64,000 bases of DNA, taken from assembly GCA_020161935.1 (NCBI GenBank), contig JAIUNI010000002.1:372001-436000 (forward strand), given 5' to 3'. This document shows positions 18,498 to 26,407 of the stretch, one piece after another. Under the pieces are notes generated by a model. That model ran no database searches and was not told the DNA's origin. It saw nothing but the letters and a program-made list of their open reading frames with translations. Every line of letters begins with the position of its first letter. The stretch's first letter is position 1. The position numbers and the translations under genes are program-made. Origin of the DNA: Chloroflexota bacterium. Its GTDB lineage: Bacteria > Chloroflexota > Anaerolineae > Aggregatilineales > Phototrophicaceae.

Positions 18498-19457
18498 ATG
18501 CTTTCTCGCGTTGCAGACAACCTGTATTGGATGAGCCGCTACCTCGAACGGGCGGAACACACCGCGCGGCTGGTTGATGTTCACCTCAACCTCGCGCTCG
18601 ACCAATCGAACCCGCAGAAGCCGGGGGCGCGTTGGGAACGCCTGATTACCGCCCTGCACGTCCCGCCGCTGGAGGGGTTAAAGCTGGACGAGTACAGCAT
18701 GACCCACCGCCTCGCCTTCGACCAATCCAACCTGAACTCGATTGTGGTGTGCATCGCCAATGCCCGCGAAAATGCCCGACAGGTACGCGAGAAAATTAGC
18801 TCGGAAATGTGGCTGCAACTGAACACCCTGTACCTTGATGTACGGCGGGCGAACATCGACAGCATCTGGAACGAGCAGCCGCATCTGTTTTTCATGGCGA
18901 TCAAGAACGGGGCGCACCTGTTTCAGGGCATCACCGATACGACGATGGTACACGACGAAGGCTGGCAGTTCATCCAACTGGGGCGGTATATCGAACGGGC
19001 GCTTTCACTGGCGACCCTATTGGATGCCCATCTAAACGCCTTTCAGGTTTCGCAGTACACCAGCGCGACGGATGATTACTTCGAATGGCTGGGGCTGCTC
19101 AAGTGCTTTACCGCCTTCGAAGCCTACTGCAAGGTGTACAATGCCGACTTACGTCCATACCGGCTGGTCGAGTTCCTGATGTACAACGCCGAGTTCCCCC
19201 ACGCCATGCGGTTTTGCATCGAGCAAATCTCCACGGCTTTACAGGCGATTTCCGAGTCGGCAGCCGTGAGCAAGAACAGCCGCGTTCACCGGTTGGCGGG
19301 GCGGCTGCGGTCGGGCATGAGCTTCGACACGGTGGACGAAATGTTGGCGCGGGATACGCACAAGTACCTGCAAGAGATCGGTGAGCAGTGCGCCCTCATC
19401 CACAGCGCCCTATACGAAACCTATATCACCTACGCGGTCGAAGCCGCGCTGGGGTAA
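18498..19457 (+). CDS. Alpha-E domain protein
   Basis: The 319-residue all-helical protein starts with the family hallmark MLSRVADNLYWMSRYLERAE and continues HTARLVDVHLNLAL. Alpha-E proteins have no known activity, but occur almost always beside circularly permuted ATP-grasp ligases and transglutaminase-like proteases, as here (15564 and 19514). They are thought to join in a peptide-modification pathway. GGGAG lies about ten bases before ATG 18498. The next gene follows after 56 bp. Confidence 0.88.
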   Translation: MLSRVADNLYWMSRYLERAEHTARLVDVHLNLALDQSNPQKPGARWERLITALHVPPLEGLKLDEYSMTHRLAFDQSNLNSIVVCIANARENARQVREKISSEMWLQLNTLYLDVRRANIDSIWNEQPHLFFMAIKNGAHLFQGITDTTMVHDEGWQFIQLGRYIERALSLATLLDAHLNAFQVSQYTSATDDYFEWLGLLKCFTAFEAYCKVYNADLRPYRLVEFLMYNAEFPHAMRFCIEQISTALQAISESAAVSKNSRVHRLAGRLRSGMSFDTVDEMLARDTHKYLQEIGEQCALIHSALYETYITYAVEAALG

Positions 19458-19513
19458 CGCTTTTCAGGCATCAGTGTCAACGCCATTATCGGATATATAT
19501 CAACGACGAGACT

Positions 19514-20452
19514 ATGTACTATACCATTCGCCATGTGACCCGTTTTCGTTACAGCGCACCCATTACCCAGAGCGTGATGGAAGTGCGGATGCAGCCGCGC
19601 ACGGAAAGCAGCCAGCGCTGTTTGAACTTCCAACTTTCGGTCACGCCGAATGCACGGGTACTCAATTACCGTGACTATCTGGGGAACATCATCCACAACT
19701 TTGATATTCCCGGTGAACACCGCCAACTGAGCATTACCGCCCAGTCACAGGTAGAGGTGCGCCCGATGCCCGAACTGCCCGCGAATATGCCCGTCAGCGC
19801 GTGGGACGAACTCAGCCGCTCGGAATACGATATGATGGTGCCGAGCCATTTTACGCACCCCAGTCCCCTGCTCAACGATCTAGCGGTCGAACTCGACGTG
19901 ATGCGGCGCGACGACCCGCTCTCGTTCCTGCGCGAGCTGACAGCACGAATTTACGATGCCTTCGCCTACGTGCCGGAAAGTACCAAAGTCGATTCGCCGA
20001 TTGACGACGCGCTCAAGGCACGGCAGGGTGTATGTCAAGACTTCACCCATATCATGCTCGCCCTCCTCCGCCCGTTGGGGATTCCGGCGCGTTACGTCAG
20101 CGGGTATTTGTACCCACGACAGGGTGGCTCGCGCTCGACACCGGGAGCCAGCCACGCATGGGTGGAAGCCCTGCTGCCGGGGTTGGGCTGGGTGGGTTTT
20201 GACCCGACCAACAATTTGATCGCCGACACCTGCCACATTCGGGTCGCCATCGGGCGCGATTATGACGACGTGCCACCGACACGCGGCGTATTCAAGGGTA
20301 AGGCGGAAACCGAGTTAAGCGTCTCTGTACGGGTGACGCTGGCGGACGAACCACCGGCACAAGACGCGCCGTTACCCGAACATTGGGCGAGCTTCGGCGA
20401 AGGCAATGAGCAGCTTAGTCCCCAAGAAATTTATGAGCAGCAGCAGCAATGA
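19514..20452 (+). CDS. Transglutaminase-like cysteine protease
   Basis: The 312-residue protein starts with the bacterial transglutaminase N-terminal region (YYTIRHVTRFRYSAPITQSV). It carries the papain-like triad Cys174 (QGVCQDFTH), His214 (SHAWVEALLPG) and Asp230 (GFDPTNN). All catalytic residues are intact. In this conserved cluster it may cleave or transfer peptide bonds made by the ATP-grasp ligase. ATG 19514 begins the conserved domain; earlier in-frame codons overlap the alpha-E gene. The stop overlaps the start of the 77-codon gene by 4 bp (ATGA). Confidence 0.9.
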   Translation: MYYTIRHVTRFRYSAPITQSVMEVRMQPRTESSQRCLNFQLSVTPNARVLNYRDYLGNIIHNFDIPGEHRQLSITAQSQVEVRPMPELPANMPVSAWDELSRSEYDMMVPSHFTHPSPLLNDLAVELDVMRRDDPLSFLRELTARIYDAFAYVPESTKVDSPIDDALKARQGVCQDFTHIMLALLRPLGIPARYVSGYLYPRQGGSRSTPGASHAWVEALLPGLGWVGFDPTNNLIADTCHIRVAIGRDYDDVPPTRGVFKGKAETELSVSVRVTLADEPPAQDAPLPEHWASFGEGNEQLSPQEIYEQQQQ

Positions 20453-20682
20453 ACGCCGAAGCCAGCGCCGAGCAAATCCGCAAGGCTTACGAACGGGCGA
20501 TGAAGGCCGAAATCCCGTTCAGCATTTTCACCGAGGACTTGTTCGCGACCGGTAACGACATTGACAACCGCGCGGCGGTGATCGCCAAGCGGGGTGACGA
20601 GTTGGCGCTGGTCGGGATGGCGCTGCGGGAGCGCAAAAAGCTGGTGGACAAAATCCTCGACGGAATTAAGCTCCATAAATAG
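20449..20682 (+). CDS. Small charged helical protein, function unknown
   Basis: This 77-residue protein is rich in Lys, Glu, Arg and Ala and is probably all-helical (AEQIRKAYERAMKAEIPFSI, LRERKKLVDKILDGIKLHK). I do not recognise the family. Its ATG overlaps the transglutaminase stop in the classic ATGA arrangement, so it is very likely a real, translationally coupled last gene of the ATP-grasp/alpha-E/transglutaminase locus. No signal peptide or cysteines are seen. Confidence 0.6.
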   Translation: MNAEASAEQIRKAYERAMKAEIPFSIFTEDLFATGNDIDNRAAVIAKRGDELALVGMALRERKKLVDKILDGIKLHK

Positions 20683-20743
20683 TCGATAGTCGGTAGTGGT
20701 TACATGGTGACGATTTCAACCAATAAACGTCGCGACATTACGT

Positions 20744-21047
20744 TTGTAGGGGCGCAAGGCTTGCGCCCTCTTACCACTTACCACCCCCACCACCACGTTC
20801 GTAGGGACAGCAGACAGGCTGTCCGCCTCTACCCCCCCGACAAATCCTGTACTTGCTGGATATGCGACAACAGATAGGCTGGTCTATAAAAACGAAGTTA
20901 AGCAATTTCATAACCCCGCCAACTCGGATTTTGTAGGGCGCAAGGTTTGCGCCCTCTTGCCACCCACCCATCCCCATCACCACGCCCATAGGGACAACAT
21001 ACTTGTTGTCCGCTTCTAAACCCCGACATTCCTGTACTTGCTGGATC
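20744..21047. repeat. Tandemly duplicated two-hairpin intergenic unit, about 187-bp period
   Basis: Two units (20744-20862 and 20931-21047) each contain a GGGCGCAA...TTGCGCCC palindrome (20750-20768; 20936-20954). Each also has a GGACAGC/GCTGTCC-type palindrome (20805-20824; 20992-21011) and the shared end CCTGTACTTGCTGGAT. They resemble bacterial REP/BIME elements. They lie in the non-coding gap 20683-21684, which holds no credible gene. Confidence 0.8.
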
Positions 21048-21120
21048 TTGAAACTTGCCACTTCCAACTTAAAACTATCTTCGCATGTAACTTGAAACTT
21101 GTCACTTAAACTTCAAACTA

Positions 21121-21645
21121 TTATTTTCTACGTTTGAATTTGGTTAACCCGACAAACCGTTTTCAAACCATCTACCAACCCGCTTAACAATCCTGCTCCC
21201 TTACAAAGTTAACGCCACCAGCCCTTAAAAGTGACCAAATGTTCTGACAAATGTTCACCCTTTCAACACCAACCTCTGCTATCCTGTTCAAAGGGCCGAA
21301 ACCTATTCCCTCCCTGTTACCACGGGGAGGGTTAGGGTGGGGTCTCCGCTGCACCTTAACAACCGCATCCAACCAGAACGCGCACAATCGGCACTTCTAC
21401 CCTTGCCGCTTTTGCCGCCTGTTCCGCTTATTGTGCATTTGACTAATGAATATTGACTGACGACTAGCGACTATAGACTGGAGACTACTTTTGCCAATGC
21501 CGCCACTGACATTCCCGACACTGACGACACTGACGACATTTGCGACAATTCTCAACTGCAACAACAGCATCATTACTCCCTCAAATATTGAGAATGATGA
21601 GAATCACAATTGCAACAATTGCAATATTTGCGACATTTTGAACGT
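21121..21645 (-). repeat. Dispersed modular intergenic element, copy A
   Basis: Read on the minus strand, this region shares a co-linear series of blocks with 33131-33775 and 62533-63018. These are TTCAAAATGT..., GCTGTTGTTGC...GTTGAGAAT, GGTTGTTAAGGTGC, an invariant 35-bp core (21226-21260 here), GGTTTGAAAA and TTCAAACGTAGAAAATAATA. The core contains two near-identical direct repeats, GAACATTTGTCA and GAACATTTGGTCA. No ORF or terminal inverted repeat is evident, so it is not an ordinary insertion sequence. A perfect 35-bp identity across three loci implies recent spread or constraint. Confidence 0.8.
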
Positions 21646-21684
21646 TTTTGGAACGACATTCCTGACACAAAACGCGCTGAATGG

Positions 21685-22128
21685 CTAACGTGTCTGTGCC
21701 ACGCCATCGCGGATTGCCGCTTCGAGTACATCCACGTTGATATTTTTCAGCGCTTTGAACTTGATGCAGTAGCCGGTGACGCTGGCCTTACCCAGTTTTT
21801 CGCCATAGGTCTGGGGTAAGTATGTCTTATCTTTAAGCCCCATGATATAAACCGAAATCCCGCTTGTATTGGCGCTCAACCCAATTTGATAGAACGCGCG
21901 GCTTGTTCCATCGGCATAGTTCATGGTTTGAAGTCCATAACCGATATTGGGGTTTGTAATGGTTTTGTTTTCACTGTCTTTACCATCGAGGAACCACAAT
22001 TTACAGTCGGGCATGGCTTCTTGAATGACGCGGTGCAGCGTTCGCATCTCACCCCGTTTGGGTTCAGGTTGGCTGGCAATATACGTTTCGATTTGTTCTT
22101 GTACATTCGTCATTTGTTGGTTATCCAT
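21685..22128 (-). CDS. DUF1801 family protein
   Basis: The 147-residue protein fits the DUF1801 (YdhG-like) fold: VQEQIETYIASQPEPKRGEM, LHRVIQEAMPDCKLWF, IGYGLQTMNYADG, and a C-terminal CIKFKALKNINVDVLEAAIR. Family members include small proteins described as iron chaperones, but most have no assigned role. A ribosome site (AAAGGTGG) precedes ATG 22128; a second in-frame ATG at 22113 is possible. It abuts repeat copy A. A more distant DUF1801 protein lies at 39610. Confidence 0.8.
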   Translation of the reverse strand: MDNQQMTNVQEQIETYIASQPEPKRGEMRTLHRVIQEAMPDCKLWFLDGKDSENKTITNPNIGYGLQTMNYADGTSRAFYQIGLSANTSGISVYIMGLKDKTYLPQTYGEKLGKASVTGYCIKFKALKNINVDVLEAAIRDGVAQTR

Positions 22129-22531
22129 CTTGCGCCACCTTTCACAGAATCATCGAGCGGTGCGACAACTCTATACGGAAAATAGCCGGGTAGCACCACA
22201 CTAAACGGAGGCGGGTTCAATCCCCTCCCTAAATCCCACATCGGCTGCCTTGCGGCAAGCTCAGTACGCCGATAGCCGCTTCGCAGAGAGGGACTTTTAA
22301 GACATTTTGCGACTCATTATGTACTACAAGATGAACCACAAATTTCTTAAAGAGACACATCCACCATTTAGTCAGGTGCTACTAATAGCCTCCACAACTT
22401 CTACTTTAGCACAAATGTTTTACAGGCGCTATCTAAAGGCTGAATACGGAAGACTGTATTAAATGGTGGGGTCTATTTTAAACCCTCAGTGAGGAGGGGA
22501 CAAAACCAAAGATGTTTACCGGGTAAATTTG
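22129..22531. other. 403-bp gene-free stretch
   Basis: I see no credible ORF or RNA gene. A short palindromic stretch around 22236-22290 resembles other intergenic repeats. GGGTTCAATCCC at about 22211 recalls a tRNA T-loop, but no flanking acceptor or anticodon stems are found. Confidence 0.5.
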
Positions 22532-23596
22532 TTATTCGTCTGACCAGTCGGGTTCGGCAGAGGGTTCGAGGCCGAGGATTTCGCTCATGAGTACGCCACC
22601 CTCATTCCGTTTGGGGAGGCGGCTGAGGTAGCGTTCGGTAACGGCGACATTGGAGTGACGTAGCAAGCGGCTGATCTTCTCGATGGGCGTACCCGCTTCC
22701 TCCAGCGCACCCGCGACCGAACGACGCAGGTCGTGGGGGGCGACGTGACCGATTCCGGCGACACGCGCCGCCTCGGAGACGATGAACCAGATGCCATCGG
22801 GCGTAACTGGCCCTTTGCTGATCTTGCCACCCTTCCAGATGCGGCGTACGAGAAAGGATTTGGGGTCGGGCGTTCGTGCTATCGGCTCAACGGCGTTCCC
22901 CCAGCGCATGAGCAGCGTCATGGTGGCGCGGGGTACGTCGATGGTGGCGGTCTTGCGCCCCTTGCCATGCACTTTTAATACCACACGGTTATTCTGCATC
23001 GACAAATCGCCCCAACGGGCGTTCGCGAGTTCGTCGCGGCGGAGCGCCATCGTACACAGCACCGAGGTGATGACGTGGTTGCGGAGTTCCTGATTATCCG
23101 AGGTAGCGATGGCTTTTGAGGAGGCGATGAGCAGTTTGATTTGCTCGGTGGACAACCAACGACCGGGGCGCTGCCCATCCTCGGCCTTCGGCGGATGCAC
23201 ATTCTTGAGGCTAGAGCTGGTATAGTCGTCGAGTAATTCGGCTTCGGAAAGCAAACTCGCCAGTGTCGTAATCGCCGCTTTGGCCTGTGTGATGCCCTGC
23301 TTGCCGTTCCCAGCCTTGACCAACTGCCCTAACCACGCGCGGAGCTGCTGGGCGCTGATGCTGTTGAGCAGCACGTTCACCGGCAGATTGTGCATCCGCA
23401 TGACACGGGCGCGGCCTTCGGTGGGCTGCATTCCGGCGATGTCGACGAGGTACTGATCGACCCAGCGGAAGTAAGCCCGCTGCGTGTGGGTGCTGCTGGC
23501 GCGACCGGGGAGCAGCATGGCGAAGTTAAACGTCGCGTCGTCCGGTAAGGTGAGGGCGTTATCAGGCGGTGGTTGGCGGCGTTTGATGAGTGACAT
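22532..23596 (-). CDS. Tyrosine recombinase / phage-type integrase
   Basis: The 354-residue protein has a SAM-like N-terminal core-binding region (about 25-140) and a C-terminal catalytic domain. The R-K-H-R-H-Y signature is visible: Arg in ALRRDELANARWGDL, Lys in HGKGRKTATID, H-x-x-R in APHDLRRSVAGALEE, His in RLLRHSN and the nucleophile Tyr in TERYLSR. All residues needed for DNA strand exchange are present. No att-site duplication, excisionase or phage gene is adjacent, so it may be an isolated integrase or a Xer-like enzyme. It lies near repeat element A. Confidence 0.9.
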   Translation of the reverse strand: MSLIKRRQPPPDNALTLPDDATFNFAMLLPGRASSTHTQRAYFRWVDQYLVDIAGMQPTEGRARVMRMHNLPVNVLLNSISAQQLRAWLGQLVKAGNGKQGITQAKAAITTLASLLSEAELLDDYTSSSLKNVHPPKAEDGQRPGRWLSTEQIKLLIASSKAIATSDNQELRNHVITSVLCTMALRRDELANARWGDLSMQNNRVVLKVHGKGRKTATIDVPRATMTLLMRWGNAVEPIARTPDPKSFLVRRIWKGGKISKGPVTPDGIWFIVSEAARVAGIGHVAPHDLRRSVAGALEEAGTPIEKISRLLRHSNVAVTERYLSRLPKRNEGGVLMSEILGLEPSAEPDWSDE

Positions 23597-23791
23597 GGTG
23601 AATAGTTACTACGCGATCAAATACATTTATTAAACCGCCAAGTCGCCAAGAACGCCAAGATTTTTAGCAAGAATGAGGACAACGTTTTAACGTGGCGGAG
23701 ATATGAGTCGTTTGCTCCCCCAATGACGGAGGAGCAATATACAACGAGACAGTGAATACCGTTTAAAGAACGGTTGCGGTTCTAATGAATG

Positions 23792-24043
23792 TTATTCAGC
23801 GGGCGGCGGGACGGGCAGTTGGTCTTCCGGTGTGTCCTTCCAGCGTGCGCCTTCTTCCACCAGCATGACGGGGAGGCCATCGCGGATCGGATACTTATAA
23901 CCGGAGTCGGCGCTCACCAGCCAGCAGCCTTTGACCAGCGTCAGCTTACCGGGGTCAGCCCCTTTATCGGTAAAATGCACGGCGACAGGGCAGCGCAGGA
24001 TTTCGAGCAGTTTGGGGTCAATTGGAGCAGCTACTTCGCTCAT
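23792..24043 (-). CDS. Trm112-like protein (UPF0434 family)
   Basis: The 83-residue protein has the Trm112p-like pattern: IDPKLLEILRCPVA at the start and LVSADSGYKYPIRDGLPVML at the end, the latter being the most conserved part of the family. In bacteria these small proteins often pair with or activate methyltransferases. A SAM methyltransferase gene (24170) is divergently transcribed 126 bp away, consistent with such a link. Only one Cys of the usual zinc site is clear. AAGGA precedes ATG 24043. Confidence 0.82.
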   Translation of the reverse strand: MSEVAAPIDPKLLEILRCPVAVHFTDKGADPGKLTLVKGCWLVSADSGYKYPIRDGLPVMLVEEGARWKDTPEDQLPVPPPAE

Positions 24044-24169
24044 GGCGATTTCCTTGATTGGTAAGATTGTCTTGTGTCACAGTATAAACGGTGGGCAGTA
24101 GAGCGTCAATCCAACGCACCGCCCTATGCCATAATATACCCTACTACCAGAATTGAGACAGGCAATACG

Positions 24170-24940
24170 GTGAATGTTGATTTTGGTTTGACAGCGAATG
24201 ATTACGCGCGGCATCGGGCGGGTTTCCCCGAGTCGTTTTTCGAGCGTGTGTCGGCATTTGGCATCGGCACGCAGGGGCAAACGCTGATTGACCTCGGCAC
24301 AGGAACGGGGACGCTGGCGCGGGGGTTCGCACGGCGCGGATGCAGCATCATCGGTATTGATCCGGCGATGAATATGCTCGAACAGGCCAAGCAAGCCAGC
24401 GCGGCGGAAGGTGTGACGGTGGATTACCGCGTCGGCACGGCAGAGGATACCGGATTACCGGATACGTATGCTGATGTGGTGACGGCGGGTCAGTGCTGGC
24501 ACTGGTTCGATGGCGACGCGGCGGCACGGGAGTGCTATCGTATCCTCAAGCCGGACGGCAAAGTGGTGATCGCCCATTTTGATTGGCTTCCCTTGAAAGG
24601 GAATGTGGTCGAGGCGACTGAGCGGCTTATTCAGGCTTACAATCCGGCGTGGAAGTTGGGCGGCGGCAGTGGCATTTACCCGCTGTGGTCGCGCTATCTG
24701 GCGGAAAACGGCTTTGCCAACTTAGAAATTTTCACCTACGACACGTTTCCGGTTTACAGCCATGAAGCGTGGCGGGGACGCATCCGTGCCAGTGCGGGTG
24801 TAGGCGCAAGTTTGCCGCCGGAGCAGGTGGCCGCGTTCGACCCTGAACTCGCCGAACTGCTGCACACGCGCTTCCCGCAAGACCCGCTGCCTGTGCATCA
24901 CCGTGTTTTCGCGCTGGTCGGGCAAAAAGTGGGCGGCTAG
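24170..24940 (+). CDS. Class I SAM-dependent methyltransferase
   Basis: The 256-residue protein has a Rossmann methyltransferase core. Motif I is LIDLGTGTGTLARGFARRG, followed by acidic IGIDPAMNMLEQAK and post-I VVTAGQCWHWFD. It resembles UbiE/SmtA-like enzymes; the substrate is unknown. I chose GTG 24170, next to the conserved FGLTANDYARHRAGFP start and preceded by GAGACAGG. An in-frame ATG at 24074 would add 32 residues unlike the family. It ends 4 bp inside the convergent DUF5946 gene. Confidence 0.8.
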   Translation: MNVDFGLTANDYARHRAGFPESFFERVSAFGIGTQGQTLIDLGTGTGTLARGFARRGCSIIGIDPAMNMLEQAKQASAAEGVTVDYRVGTAEDTGLPDTYADVVTAGQCWHWFDGDAAARECYRILKPDGKVVIAHFDWLPLKGNVVEATERLIQAYNPAWKLGGGSGIYPLWSRYLAENGFANLEIFTYDTFPVYSHEAWRGRIRASAGVGASLPPEQVAAFDPELAELLHTRFPQDPLPVHHRVFALVGQKVGG

Positions 24941-25392
24941 ATATTCCCGGTCGCGAGGAGATCAGCGTAGGCCGACTTCGCCCATTCGCGGACGCTTTCG
25001 ACGTACTGGGCTTCGCCCCTGCGGACGACATCGGCGGCGTGCATCGACCATGTGACGGGGTTGGTGTACGCGCCTTTGTTATCCGGTCGCGCGGTAATTT
25101 TCCACTCGCGGTTCTTGGAGTTAACACTGTCACGATTGGCCTCGCGCATCTCAGCGGGCGAGCGGCCTTCTTTGACGAACGCGGTCAGCAAGCCCTTGCC
25201 CACCTCAACCCCTTCCTGCGAGTAGAGGCTGGGATGCTGCATGTAGTAGCACAACACCATCAGGTGATGCACCACCCAATTGGCCTGATTCTCGTGTTCC
25301 CAGTACAACATCTGGTGAAAGGTGGTTTCGCAAGTCATATCCGCGTCCCACGCCGCGCCACATTCGGGGCAGATTAAACTCGTTTCCATCAT
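24937..25392 (-). CDS. DUF5946 family protein
   Basis: The 151-residue protein begins with a Cys pair (CPECGAAW, then DMTCETTFHQML) and a His/Trp-rich segment (WEHENQANWVVHHLMVLCYY), matching DUF5946. The Cys and His residues suggest a metal site. Function is unknown. AGGAGG precedes two adjacent in-frame ATGs (25392 and 25389); the second has the better spacing. Its end overlaps the convergent methyltransferase by 4 bp. Confidence 0.78.
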   Translation of the reverse strand: MMETSLICPECGAAWDADMTCETTFHQMLYWEHENQANWVVHHLMVLCYYMQHPSLYSQEGVEVGKGLLTAFVKEGRSPAEMREANRDSVNSKNREWKITARPDNKGAYTNPVTWSMHAADVVRRGEAQYVESVREWAKSAYADLLATGNI

Positions 25393-25540
25393 GCAACCTC
25401 CTAAACAACTTCAATGTCACATTCTAAAAGCTCAGGATGGCTCACACAAGCGTTGATTAATGACTTGGTTTTTGCGGTTCGGGCAGCACCTCGCTACAAT
25501 CCTCATTTAATATTTTTTGCCAAAATTAGGATATTTGTTT

Positions 25541-26290
25541 ATGTCGGGAACACGCCTCTTTTTTGCTCTGTGTTTGGTGGTGAGTGTGGTCGCATTCGGG
25601 GCGGCCATCTTAACGAGCGCACCCGCCAGTGCGATGCCACCCGCGCCGGGTGTGGGGATGGGCATCTGGAAAGCCTACAACTGTGAAGGCTGCCACACCA
25701 TTTACGGGCAAGGCGGCGCGTATGCCCCTGACCTGACGCACATCTACGCGGCGCGCGGGCGCGATTACCTACGCGAATTTCTGGCGAACCCTGCCGCCTT
25801 TCATCCCGATCAACGGCAGATGCCCATGTTCGGCCTGACCAAATCGGAAACCGATAACCTGCTGGCATTCCTTCAATGGGTGGGTGAGCAGCCCGCCGCG
25901 CAAAGCTGGCCGCCGCGCCCGATTACCGTCAGCGGGGGTGGCAGCCTGAGCGCCGCACCAGTCACCGCACCCGCCGATAACGCAGCACCCGTGAGTGATG
26001 ATCCGGTGGTGCGCGGGCAAGCGCTGTTCAGTAACACACCCGCCATCTGCTCGACCTGCCACTCGCTTACGCCGGATGTGGTGATCGTCGGGCCGTCGCT
26101 GGCGGGGATTGCCGAACGTGCCGCCACACACGCCGAGGGACAAAGCGCGGAAGCCTATATCCGCACGTCGATTGTGAACCCCAGCGCCCATATTGTGGAG
26201 GGCTTCCAAGACGTGATGCAGAAGAACTTCGGCGATGTGCTGACCAGCGACCAGATTAATGATCTGATCGCGTTTTTGATGACGCAGTGA
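25541..26290 (+). CDS. Di-haem c-type cytochrome with NorC-like first domain
   Basis: The 249-residue exported protein has a signal/anchor helix (LFFALCLVVSVVAFGAA) and two cytochrome c domains. The first carries Cys48-x2-Cys51-His52 within YNCEGCHTIYGQGGAYAPDL, a string typical of the nitric-oxide-reductase subunit NorC; PMFGLTKSETDNL supplies the axial Met region. The second carries Cys170-x2-Cys173-His174 and a later Met. NorC normally has one haem, so this is an extended form. ATG 25541 has AGGA nine bases upstream; a TTG at 25517 lacks one. The oxidase-like membrane gene 26408 follows, probably its partner. Confidence 0.87.
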   Translation: MSGTRLFFALCLVVSVVAFGAAILTSAPASAMPPAPGVGMGIWKAYNCEGCHTIYGQGGAYAPDLTHIYAARGRDYLREFLANPAAFHPDQRQMPMFGLTKSETDNLLAFLQWVGEQPAAQSWPPRPITVSGGGSLSAAPVTAPADNAAPVSDDPVVRGQALFSNTPAICSTCHSLTPDVVIVGPSLAGIAERAATHAEGQSAEAYIRTSIVNPSAHIVEGFQDVMQKNFGDVLTSDQINDLIAFLMTQ

Positions 26291-26296
26291 AATACG

Positions 26297-26398
26297 ATTG
26301 AACCGCAGAGACGCAGAGAATAATACAAATGCGATTCACCACAAAGGCACAAAGAACACAGAGATTAAGGCAAAGGTTTTGCCTCACTAAGGACACAA
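26297..26398. repeat. Simple intergenic sequence with CGCAGAG and CACAAAGGCACAAAG motifs
   Basis: The stretch between the two respiratory-type genes contains GAACCGCAGAGACGCAGAG and CCACAAAGGCACAAAG. These phrases recur at about 27690-27770 after the next gene. Similar low-complexity phrases are widespread in bacterial intergenic DNA; their role is unknown. Confidence 0.6.
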
Positions 26399-26407
26399 AA
26401 TAGACTT

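Noticed and set aside
22205..22225. T-loop-like GGGTTCAATCCC suggesting a tRNA
   Set aside because: Flanking acceptor, D and anticodon stems cannot be formed; the stem bases do not pair.
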